Shown: in pieces, positions 27,515 to 34,826 of the stretch
How positions within the stretch are numbered: the stretch's first letter is position 1
How the letters are laid out: each line of letters starts with the position of its first letter
Origin: Halomonas getboli
Lineage (GTDB): Bacteria; Pseudomonadota; Gammaproteobacteria; Pseudomonadales; Halomonadaceae
Reading direction: 5' to 3'
Assembly (NCBI RefSeq): GCF_023094245.1
Contig: NZ_JALMEW010000002.1
Coordinates: 475,689-539,688 of the forward strand
Length of the DNA: 64,000 nt
Translations under genes and position numbers: made by a program
The notes under the pieces: generated by a model
Told to the model about the DNA's origin: nothing
The model's database searches: none
What the model saw: the letters and a program-made list of their open reading frames with translations, nothing else

Positions 27515-28188
27515 GGCAGAGCGAACGCCCGCTGATCGGCATCACCACCTCCGACCGCAAGAGCCGCATCGCCTGGTGGTTCGACTGGTTCGCCGTGTGG
27601 CGTCACGGCGGGCGTCCGCTGCGGCTGTCGCCCTCGCGGCCGCGGCCCGAGGCGCTCGACGGCCTGATCATCGGCGGCGGCGACGACATCGAGGCCCATC
27701 ACTACGGCGGCGAGATCCAGCTCGACGTGCGCGTCGACCCCGAACGCGACGAGCTGGAGCTGGCGCTGCTCGAGCGCTTCATTCCCGCCGACACGCCGGT
27801 GCTCGGCATCTGCCGCGGCGCCCAGCTGATCAACGTCCACCAGGGCGGCACCCTGGATCCGGACATCTACACCACCTACGAGGGGCTCAAGCGGCGGCGC
27901 ACCGTGCTGCCGCGCAAGACGGTGGACATCGTCGGCGACAGCCGGCTCTACCGCATCCTTCGCGTCACCTGGTGCCGCATCAACAGCCTGCACCATCAGG
28001 CGGTGCAGGAGGCCGGCCGGGGCATCGAGATCGTCGCCCGCGACCGCGACGGCCTGGTGCAGGCCATCGAGTCCCGCGAGCACGACTTCCTGATCGGCGT
28101 GCAGTGGCACCCGGAGTGGCTGATCTTCAATCGCCCCCAGCAGCGGCTGATCCGCGCCCTGGTCGACGCCGCCCGCCGCAGCCGCTGA
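27511..28188 (+). CDS. Gamma-glutamyl hydrolase-like class I amidotransferase (peptidase C26)
   Basis: 225-aa hydrolase. Nucleophile Cys101 in GICRGAQ, His200 and Glu202 in QWHPEW complete the triad. Resembles gamma-glutamyl-GABA hydrolase PuuD but is shorter. Its start overlaps the amidoligase stop (ATGA), so the two are made together: one is expected to form and the other to cut or edit the same kind of amide bond. Ends before a hairpin shared with the convergent osmC gene. Confidence 0.85.
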   Translation: MRQSERPLIGITTSDRKSRIAWWFDWFAVWRHGGRPLRLSPSRPRPEALDGLIIGGGDDIEAHHYGGEIQLDVRVDPERDELELALLERFIPADTPVLGICRGAQLINVHQGGTLDPDIYTTYEGLKRRRTVLPRKTVDIVGDSRLYRILRVTWCRINSLHHQAVQEAGRGIEIVARDRDGLVQAIESREHDFLIGVQWHPEWLIFNRPQQRLIRALVDAARRSR

Positions 28189-28222
28189 CGCCGTGCGTCC
28201 TCTTCCCCGTACGCCGAACACG

Positions 28223-28247
28223 AAAGAGGCCACCCGCAGGTGGCCTC
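28223..28247 (-). terminator. Terminator of osmC, possibly bidirectional
   Basis: Stem GAGGCCACC with its reverse complement around a four-base loop, followed on the minus strand by TTTCG. It lies between convergent stops of the C26 hydrolase and osmC. Confidence 0.65.
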
Positions 28248-28274
28248 GTGAATCCAGCGATCAAAGTGATGACG

Positions 28275-28703
28275 TCAGTCCAGCTTGGCGTCCAGGGTGA
28301 TCTCGGCGTTGAACAGCTTCGACACCGGGCAGCCCGCCTTGGCCTTCTCGGCCGCGTCCTGGAAGGCCGCCTCGTCGGCGCCGGGCACGCTGGCGCGGGT
28401 CTCCAGGTGGATGGCGCTGATGCTGAAGCCGCTGTCGTCCGGCGCCAGGGTGACGGTGGCCCGACTGGCGATGCGGTCCGGCGTGTAGCCCGCCTCGCCG
28501 AGGATCATCGACAGCGCCATGGAATAGCAGCTGGCGTGAGCGGCGCCGATCAGCTCCTCGGGGTTGGCGCCGGCCTCGTCCTCGAAGCGCTTGGCGAAGC
28601 TGTAGGGCGCCTCGGTCAGCGTGCCGCTCTGGGTGGATACCGTGCCCTTTCCGTCCTTGAGGCCGCCCTGCCAGACGGCGCTGCCATTCTTCTGAATGCT
28701 CAT
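28275..28703 (-). CDS. osmC: OsmC-family organic hydroperoxide reductase
   Basis: Detoxifies organic hydroperoxides with a cysteine pair. 142 aa against 143 in E. coli OsmC, and both cysteines fall at the same numbers: Cys59 in HASCYSM and Cys125 in AGCPVSKL. The N terminus IQKNGSAVWQGGLKDGKGTVST is typical of OsmC proper more than of Ohr. AAGGAG six bases before ATG 28703 settles the start; the frame is open upstream to 28829. Divergent from the aldo/keto reductase. Confidence 0.92.
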   Translation of the reverse strand: MSIQKNGSAVWQGGLKDGKGTVSTQSGTLTEAPYSFAKRFEDEAGANPEELIGAAHASCYSMALSMILGEAGYTPDRIASRATVTLAPDDSGFSISAIHLETRASVPGADEAAFQDAAEKAKAGCPVSKLFNAEITLDAKLD

Positions 28704-28857
28704 GTCGACTCCTTGCGCTTGGATGGTCGGAATTTCTGCCTCTACACGATAGACCATGGGGATGATCATGCCGTGGAACAAGGGCGGATTGCGCCACCGC
28801 GGCAGCATCTCCAGACTGGAAGCCAGCACCTACCACGACAACGGACAAGGAAACGCC

Positions 28858-29742
28858 ATGACTCAACCCGCTCGCGTCACCCTGCCGGCAACGTCTCACG
28901 AACCTGCCGTGGCACTCCCCGCCATCGGCCAGGGCACCTGGTACATGGGCGAAGGGCTCGCCGCCCGCGCCGACGAAGTCCGCGCCCTGCAGCAGGGGCT
29001 GGATCTGGGCATGACGCTGATCGACACCGCCGAGATGTACGCCGAGGGCGGCGCCGAGAAGGTCGTCGGCGAGGCGCTTGCCGGGCGCCGTGACGAGGCC
29101 TTCCTGGTCTCCAAGGTCTATCCCTGGAACGCCGGCCGCGACTCGGCCATCGCCGCCTGCGAGGCGAGCCTGGAGCGCCTGGGCACCGATCATCTGGATC
29201 TCTACCTGCTGCACTGGCCCGGCGGCATTCCCCTCGACGAGACCCTGGAGGCCTTCGAACGGCTGCGCGAGGCCGGCAAGATCCGCCGCTTCGGCGTCTC
29301 CAACTTCGACGTCGACGACATGCAAAGCCTTCATGCCCGCCCCGGTGGCGGCGACTGTGCGATCAACCAGGTGCTCTACCATCTGGGCTCTCGCGGCATC
29401 GAACACGCCCTGCGCCCCTGGCATCGCGACCACGACATGCCGCTGATGGGCTACTGCCCGCTGGCCCGCGCCGGCCGGCTGCAGCAGGACCCGCTCAGCA
29501 ATGAGGTGGTCAATGCCCTGGCCGCCGAGCAGGGCCTCACTCCGGCCCAGCTGCTGCTGGCCTGGGCGATCCGGCCGGTCGACGGCCGACGCGACCTGAT
29601 CGCCACGCCCAAGGCCGTCCACTCCGACCACGTGCGCGACAACGCCGCCGTCCTTCAGGCCACCATCGACGACCAGGCCCTGGATCGCCTCGAGGCCGAA
29701 TTCCCGGCCCCGTTCGGCAAGGAGCCGCTGGACGTGGTCTGA
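28858..29742 (+). CDS. Aldo/keto reductase
   Basis: 294-aa NADPH-dependent carbonyl reductase of the AKR superfamily. Catalytic tetrad visible: Asp56, Tyr61, Lys86 and His119 in LLHWPG. The C-terminal cofactor region includes RRDLIATPKAVHSDHVRDN. Similar to the YeaE group (methylglyoxal and other aldehydes), though the exact substrate is open. AAGGAA precedes ATG 28858; a longer in-frame start at 28756 lacks family similarity. Shares the upstream gap with osmC, so both could answer to the same stress. Confidence 0.88.
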   Translation: MTQPARVTLPATSHEPAVALPAIGQGTWYMGEGLAARADEVRALQQGLDLGMTLIDTAEMYAEGGAEKVVGEALAGRRDEAFLVSKVYPWNAGRDSAIAACEASLERLGTDHLDLYLLHWPGGIPLDETLEAFERLREAGKIRRFGVSNFDVDDMQSLHARPGGGDCAINQVLYHLGSRGIEHALRPWHRDHDMPLMGYCPLARAGRLQQDPLSNEVVNALAAEQGLTPAQLLLAWAIRPVDGRRDLIATPKAVHSDHVRDNAAVLQATIDDQALDRLEAEFPAPFGKEPLDVV

Positions 29743-29843
29743 GCGGCCTGGCGTCCCGTCGGCGAGACGCGCAAGCAAGCGACTTGCCAGCTCAGGGCAG
29801 CCTGTTAACATTTCGGCACATTTTTGCTCGCTGGAGTCGCCCG

Positions 29844-30281
29844 GTGCTGTCTTCCCGCGGTTTCACCCTGATCGAGGCACTGGTCGCCCTGCTGGTGCTC
29901 TCGATCTCCCTGCTGGGCCTGGCCGGCATGCAGCTCAAGGGGCTACAGAGCGGCCACGTCGCCTATCAGCGCGCCGTGGCCGACCTCGCCGCCCAGGATG
30001 CCGGCGAGCGCCTGTGGGAATGGCTGGGACGGCAGAATGGCCTGGCCTGCCCGAGCGATGGGCAGCTCGATGCGCTTCAGCAGCAATGGATCGACAACTG
30101 GGCAGACGACCTGCCCGACTTTTCCGGCAGCCGCCTGAGCTGGGAAGACCAGGCGGCCTGCAGCATCGACGTCACGGTGAGCTGGAGCGACGCACGCTTC
30201 ACCTATCTCGATGAGGATGACGAGATCGCGACGGAAAACGTCTCCAGGCTGACCTACACGGTAGCGCTGCCCAATGCCTGA
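29844..30281 (+). CDS. pilV: Type IV pilus minor pilin PilV-like
   Basis: 145-aa prepilin-like protein. The type III signal is SSRG-FTLIEALVALLVLSISLLGLAGMQLKGLQ, with cleavage after Gly and the conserved Glu at +5. I prefer GTG 29844, which has GGAG seven bases upstream and gives a short basic leader; the frame extends up to 29784 with a long leader instead. PilV family members prime assembly of type IV pili together with PilW and PilX. First of three overlapping genes. Confidence 0.82.
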   Translation: MLSSRGFTLIEALVALLVLSISLLGLAGMQLKGLQSGHVAYQRAVADLAAQDAGERLWEWLGRQNGLACPSDGQLDALQQQWIDNWADDLPDFSGSRLSWEDQAACSIDVTVSWSDARFTYLDEDDEIATENVSRLTYTVALPNA

Positions 30282-30843
30282 ACCGATGTACCAAACGTCC
30301 ATGCCGCGGCATCAGGCGGGATTCTCGCTCGTCGAGATGATGATCGCCACGGTGATCGGCCTGCTGGTGCTGATCGGCGCCACCCAGCTCTACCTCACCA
30401 TCAGTCGCAGTCAGGACCGCAGCGAGATGCTGGCCGAGCGCCAGCAGGCGCTGACCTTCGGCACAGAGAGCCTGATGCGGGACATTCGTACCGCCAGGGG
30501 AGCGCTGGAGGTCAGTGACGATGGCAGCGAGCTCACGCTGAACGGCGTTCGACGCAGCGCTTACTGCCCCGGGAATGGCACGGGAGACATCACGCTCACC
30601 TATTCCCGTGAGGGCGATGAGCTGGTGATAGATCCTGTGTGCCTTGAAGGCCTGGACAACACCATGTCACTGATCAGCGGGATCTCAGGGTTCGACGTCA
30701 TCTCCGGAGAGGACTCCCACAGCGTCGAGATCACCCTGACCCTGTCGGCCGACGATGGGGCACCGGCGCAACCGCTGACCTTCGTGGCGGTCAACCGCCA
30801 GCAGGCCATGCAGAGCGCGATGGAAAAGGCCCCGGAGTCATGA
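30274..30843 (+). CDS. pilW: Type IV pilus minor pilin PilW-like
   Basis: 189-aa minor pilin. Prepilin signal HQAG-FSLVEMMIATVIGLLVLIGATQLYL with Glu at +5. Overlaps the pilV-like end by eight bases and the pilX-like start by four. It is shorter than the usual 250-plus aa PilW. An ATG at 30301 would give a classical six-residue leader, so the start is uncertain. Expected to sit in the pilus tip complex. Confidence 0.82.
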   Translation: MPEPMYQTSMPRHQAGFSLVEMMIATVIGLLVLIGATQLYLTISRSQDRSEMLAERQQALTFGTESLMRDIRTARGALEVSDDGSELTLNGVRRSAYCPGNGTGDITLTYSREGDELVIDPVCLEGLDNTMSLISGISGFDVISGEDSHSVEITLTLSADDGAPAQPLTFVAVNRQQAMQSAMEKAPES

Positions 30844-31976
30844 TGGCAAGCTCCTGTAGACAACAGCGAGGCATGGCGCTCGTGGTGGTCCTGGTGCTGG
30901 TCGCGATGGGCACCATCCTGGCGGTCTCCACCTTTCAGTCGAGCCTGCTGCAGGAGCGCATCACCGGCAATCAGCGCATGGCGACCCAGGCGCGCATGGG
31001 CGCCGAAGCCGGCGTCAGCGCCGGTCGCCGCGCCTACAAGGAAGACGACGACAGCGCCTCCGATGACACCCTGACGTGGAGCGCTCTCACGGAGACCTCC
31101 TCCTTTTCCCGCTATCAGTACGCCATCGTCGACGAGGTGCAGGCCGAGGAACAGACAGGGCTGGCCTCGCTCGCCGCAGGCACCTATGTGCTGTCACGGG
31201 GCTATGCCGGGCCCGAGGATAGCCCCATCGAACGCATGATCCTGTCGCAGGTGGCAAGCGATGTGACCGTGCCGGACCTGGAGGCCGTCTTCACCTGCTT
31301 CGGCGACGATTGCTCGGCCAGCGGCGTCGACCATATCGACGGCGAGGACCACCCCCTGCCCAGCGACTTCGGCTGCTCGGGCAGCGGCTGCACCACGACG
31401 CCGGAGGACGACGCCGACGCGATCGCGCAGACCAAGCTGTACAACGACGACTGGTTCACCGACGAAACAGCCAAAAGCGATGGGGCGACGGTCAGTGCCG
31501 ACTACGAGGAAACACGCCAGGCCTGGGAAGACTATGTCGACAGCCTGACGCCTTCGATCATCTACTCATCGAAGAATGACAAGATCGCCTCGACCCCTTC
31601 CCGAACCGCACCACAGGTCATCGCGGTTACCGGCACGGCCAAGATGAACAGCAAGGCCTCGACGTCGGGCGTGATCATCGTCGAGAGCGGAGGCTCGCTG
31701 AAGCTCAACGGCACGGCCCATCACGAGGGACTGATCATCGTGAAACCCGGCGGCCAGATCCTGAAGGCCAATGGCACCTTCGATCTCTACGGCGGCCTCG
31801 TGATGCTGAAATCTACCGATCCCGACGGCCTGGGCAGCGGTGATAACGGCGATACGGACCTGCCGCTGAGCGGTAGCATCAACCTCAGCTACAGCCAGGC
31901 GGCGCTGGACAACCTGGGGCTGATCGCCGGCAGCGGCGGAGGTGCCACCGCCGCCTCCTGGCAGGAAATCTACTAG
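30840..31976 (+). CDS. pilX: PilX-like minor pilin, enlarged
   Basis: 378 aa, about twice the usual PilX length. The N terminus QQRG-MALVVVLVLVAMGTILAVS is the PilX_N pattern (no Glu at +5, as usual for PilX). The C-terminal half is a repetitive beta-rich region: VIAVTGTAKMNSKASTSGVIIVESGG, LKLNGTAHHEGLIIVKPGG and ILKANGTFDLYGGLVM, suggesting a small beta-helix at the pilus tip. Four cysteines sit in the middle (CFGDDC and CSGSGC). pilY1 and pilE, common next genes, are absent downstream. Confidence 0.78.
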   Translation: MMASSCRQQRGMALVVVLVLVAMGTILAVSTFQSSLLQERITGNQRMATQARMGAEAGVSAGRRAYKEDDDSASDDTLTWSALTETSSFSRYQYAIVDEVQAEEQTGLASLAAGTYVLSRGYAGPEDSPIERMILSQVASDVTVPDLEAVFTCFGDDCSASGVDHIDGEDHPLPSDFGCSGSGCTTTPEDDADAIAQTKLYNDDWFTDETAKSDGATVSADYEETRQAWEDYVDSLTPSIIYSSKNDKIASTPSRTAPQVIAVTGTAKMNSKASTSGVIIVESGGSLKLNGTAHHEGLIIVKPGGQILKANGTFDLYGGLVMLKSTDPDGLGSGDNGDTDLPLSGSINLSYSQAALDNLGLIAGSGGGATAASWQEIY

Positions 31977-31980
31977 GCAA

Positions 31981-32128
31981 TGTCTGAAAACTGTCTGCGC
32001 TCGGCTATACCGCGTTAAAAATCAGCTCGGGCGCGGGTCCGATCAAAATGCTCATTTACAGCTCGTAAACTCCGCTTTTTCACTGATTTTTGCCTTGTCT
32101 ATCCTTCGCTCGTCGCCTTTCCAGACAA
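31981..32128. repeat. 148-bp hairpin-rich intergenic element
   Basis: Fills the gap between the pilX-like gene and the convergent DUF1415 gene. Ends are near-perfect inverted repeats (TGTCTGAAAA and TTTCCAGACA, 9 of 10). Inside are AAAAATCAG facing CTGATTTTT, and a TTTAC/GTAAA stem around AGCTC. The layered palindromes, AT-richness and lack of coding frame suggest a dispersed MITE- or ERIC-type repeat or a long bidirectional terminator. Confidence 0.6.
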
Positions 32129-32131
32129 AGC

Positions 32132-32707
32132 CTAAGCCTCTTTTCCTGACGCCCCGCGCAGCGCCGCCAGCGAGGCGGCCAGCGCGTCATGGCCCCTGGA
32201 CTCCATCAGCGCCGCGTTGCGCTCGGGAATGGCCTCGGGGTCCGGGTAGTGTTCCAGCGCTCGCTCCAGCCCGGCCTCGCGGATCAGGTGCCACATCGGC
32301 CAGGGCGAGCGATTGGTGAAGTTGCGCGGCGAGTCCACGGCCTCGCCCTCGAACTCGTAGCCCGGGTGGAAGCTCGCCAGCTGATAGATGCCCTCGTAGC
32401 CCTGCTCTTCCAGCAGTGCCTCGGCCATGCCGAGCGCGTCCAGGTAGTCGTCGAAGTCCGCCAGCCCCTCGCTCACCACCACCAGCGTGGTCTCGGTCTC
32501 GGCATGCTCGTCGAGATGCCAGCATTCCTCCATCAGCCGCATCAGCGCGGCCGCCAGGTCGCTGGCGTCCAGCTCGACGTAGCGGATGCTGTCGCGGGCC
32601 ACCTCGCGGCCGGCGAAGGGGCACACCTCGAGGCCGACCACGAAGGTCTCGACCCAGGCGCGGGTGGCCTCGAGCGGGGAAGGAACAGAAGCGGTCATGG
32701 CGGGCAT
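32132..32707 (-). CDS. DUF1415 family protein
   Basis: 191-aa conserved protein of unknown function. The family hallmarks are FVVGLEVCPFAGREV near the N terminus, the middle LASFHPGYEFEG and the strictly conserved NFTNRSPWPMWHLIREA. A single CPFA cysteine and several His residues are suggestive of metal or redox chemistry, but no activity is known. Two ATGs (32707 and 32698) are equally weak as starts. Upstream lies endonuclease V on the same strand. Confidence 0.85.
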   Translation of the reverse strand: MPAMTASVPSPLEATRAWVETFVVGLEVCPFAGREVARDSIRYVELDASDLAAALMRLMEECWHLDEHAETETTLVVVSEGLADFDDYLDALGMAEALLEEQGYEGIYQLASFHPGYEFEGEAVDSPRNFTNRSPWPMWHLIREAGLERALEHYPDPEAIPERNAALMESRGHDALAASLAALRGASGKEA

Positions 32708-32791
32708 CCCGATGGTGAAAGAAGGGCGCCATGGTCGACCGCCCGGCCCTGGATGGCAAGCAGGGCGGAAAGGATCGGCTCAGCGCCGCTT

Positions 32792-33478
32792 CTAATCCCG
32801 TCTCGACGCCAGCCGGTCGGCCAGCCGCGTGGGCTCCGGCAGCTTGGTCCGTCCCAGACAGGCCACCACCCACTCCAGCGCCGAGGCGAGCGACAGCCGG
32901 TGCCCCGGCGAGACGAACACCGGCTTCACCCCGTGCCGCGAGCGCAGCACCGCGCCGATCGTCTCCTCACCGTCGGGGCCCTTGTCGACCAGCGGCGTCC
33001 AGTCGCCCCGTTCCGGCCCCGGCTCGTCGTGGCGGCCACACAGCCGCGTCTTGGCCACCCCGATGGTCGGCAGGTCGAGCCATAGCCCCAGGTGGCTGGC
33101 CACCCCCAGCCGGCGCGGATGGGCGCTGCCCTGGCCGTCGACCATCACCAGCTGCGGCCGGGCCGAGAGCTGGTCGAAGGCCGCCAGCGCTGCCGGCACC
33201 TCGCGAAACGACAGCAGCCCCGGCACGTAGGGCATGCGCGTCGGCTCGCGGTGCACCGCCTGCTCGATCACCTCGAAGGCGCCCTCGCCCGCCGGCGGCC
33301 AGGCCAGCACCACCACCCCGGCGCGGGTGATCTCGCCGCCCTGCTCGAAGCCGATATCCACCCCGGCAATGCGACGGACCGGATCAAGCCGATCCTCGCG
33401 CTCCACCAGTCCTGCCAGCCGCTTCTGCAAGGCGATGGCCTCGGCGGGAGAAAGATTCCAGTCGTGAAGGGGATTCAT
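32792..33478 (-). CDS. nfi: Endonuclease V
   Basis: Nicks DNA (and RNA) near deaminated purines such as inosine, starting repair. 228 aa (E. coli 223). Metal-binding carboxylates Asp41 in GVDIGF, Glu93 in PGLLSFRE and Asp114 in VMVDGQG are in place, along with the wedge motif MPYVPG and GSAHPRRLGVASHLG. AGGGAG precedes the ATG. Divergent from sbcD, so a cluster of DNA maintenance genes. Confidence 0.95.
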   Translation of the reverse strand: MNPLHDWNLSPAEAIALQKRLAGLVEREDRLDPVRRIAGVDIGFEQGGEITRAGVVVLAWPPAGEGAFEVIEQAVHREPTRMPYVPGLLSFREVPAALAAFDQLSARPQLVMVDGQGSAHPRRLGVASHLGLWLDLPTIGVAKTRLCGRHDEPGPERGDWTPLVDKGPDGEETIGAVLRSRHGVKPVFVSPGHRLSLASALEWVVACLGRTKLPEPTRLADRLASRRD

Positions 33479-33560
33479 CGGCGCGGGGCTCCCTGATCTG
33501 TCGGCATCGCTCGGGTTAGACTAGGCCTTTTCGACCGTGTGACGGAACACCGGGGAGCCG

Positions 33561-34826
33561 ATGCTGAGACTGATCCACACCGCCGACTGGCACCTGGGCC
33601 AGAGCTTCCACGGCCAGGAGCGCCATGAGGAGCACCGCGCCTTCCTGGCCTGGCTGCTCGAGACCCTGGTCGAACGCGACGCCGACGCCCTGCTGGTGGC
33701 CGGCGACATCTTCGACGTGGTCAATCCCTCACTGCGCGCTCAGGAGCTGCTGTTCGACTTCATCGTCAGCGCCCACGAGCGGCTGCCGACACTCGACATC
33801 GTGCTGATCGCCGGCAACCACGACAGCGGCAACCGCATCGAGCTGCCCGCGCCGCTGATGCAGCGCCTGCGTACCCACGCCCGGGGTCGGGTACGCTGGC
33901 TCGACGACGGCCGCCTCGACGCCGGGCGCCTGCTGGTGCCGCTGACCGACGCCAGCGGCGAGACCCGCGCCTGGTGCCTGGCGCTGCCCTTCCTGCGCCC
34001 CGCCGAGGTCACCGGCCAGCTGGCCCCCGACGAGGCCGGGAAGGATGAGGAAGCGCCCAACGACTACGTCGCCGGCATCAACCGCGTCCATCACGAACTG
34101 ATCGACGCCGCCCGCGAGAAGCGAGGCGACGGCCAGGCGCTGGTCGCCATGAGCCACGCCCACCTTCACGGCGCCGCCGTCTCCGAGGCCAGCGAGCGGC
34201 CGATCGTGATCGGCGGCGAGGAGTCGATCTCCGCCGCGCTGTTCCCCGACGACATCGCCTACGTGGCGCTCGGCCACCTGCATCGCGCCCAGAAGGTCGG
34301 CGACGAGCGCATCCGCTACAGTGGCAGCCCGCTGCCGCTGGACTTCAGCGAGCTCAACTACGCCCACCAGGTGGTCGAGGCGACCCTCGACGGCGAGCGG
34401 CTGGCCGGGGTCGAATCCCTGCCCGTGCCGCGCCCGGTGGCCATGCACCGGCTCGGCCCCGCGCCGCTCGAGGATGTACTCGCCGAGCTGGAGACGCTGG
34501 AACTCGACGATGCCCTGCCGCGCGAACGCTGGCCCTGGCTGGAGCTGCGCGTCGAGCTCGAGGCGCCGATGCCCGACCTGCGCGCCCGGGTCGACGCCGC
34601 CCTCGAGGGCAGGCCGCTTCGCCTGCTGCGCCTGGAGCGCCGGCTGCCGCAGGTCGCGGCCGAGGACGCCCCCGAGCGCGTCGACCTCGAGACGCTCGGC
34701 CCGCGCCGGCTGTTCGAACGCACCTGGCAGGGCCGCTGGGGCGAGCCGCCGGACAACGACGTGCTCGCCGACTTCGACCGGCTGCGTCAGGACGTGCTGG
34801 ACTCAGGCGAAGAGGACTCCGCATGA
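33561..34826 (+). CDS. sbcD: SbcCD nuclease subunit D
   Basis: Mre11-type phosphoesterase, 421 aa. Motifs in order: HTADWHLGQ, VAGDIFDVVN, IAGNHDSGNR, MSHAHLHG and ALGHLHRAQ, giving the two-metal active site. With SbcC it cuts hairpins, palindromes and protein-blocked DNA ends. The stop overlaps the sbcC start (ATGA), ensuring balanced synthesis. Confidence 0.97.
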   Translation: MLRLIHTADWHLGQSFHGQERHEEHRAFLAWLLETLVERDADALLVAGDIFDVVNPSLRAQELLFDFIVSAHERLPTLDIVLIAGNHDSGNRIELPAPLMQRLRTHARGRVRWLDDGRLDAGRLLVPLTDASGETRAWCLALPFLRPAEVTGQLAPDEAGKDEEAPNDYVAGINRVHHELIDAAREKRGDGQALVAMSHAHLHGAAVSEASERPIVIGGEESISAALFPDDIAYVALGHLHRAQKVGDERIRYSGSPLPLDFSELNYAHQVVEATLDGERLAGVESLPVPRPVAMHRLGPAPLEDVLAELETLELDDALPRERWPWLELRVELEAPMPDLRARVDAALEGRPLRLLRLERRLPQVAAEDAPERVDLETLGPRRLFERTWQGRWGEPPDNDVLADFDRLRQDVLDSGEEDSA

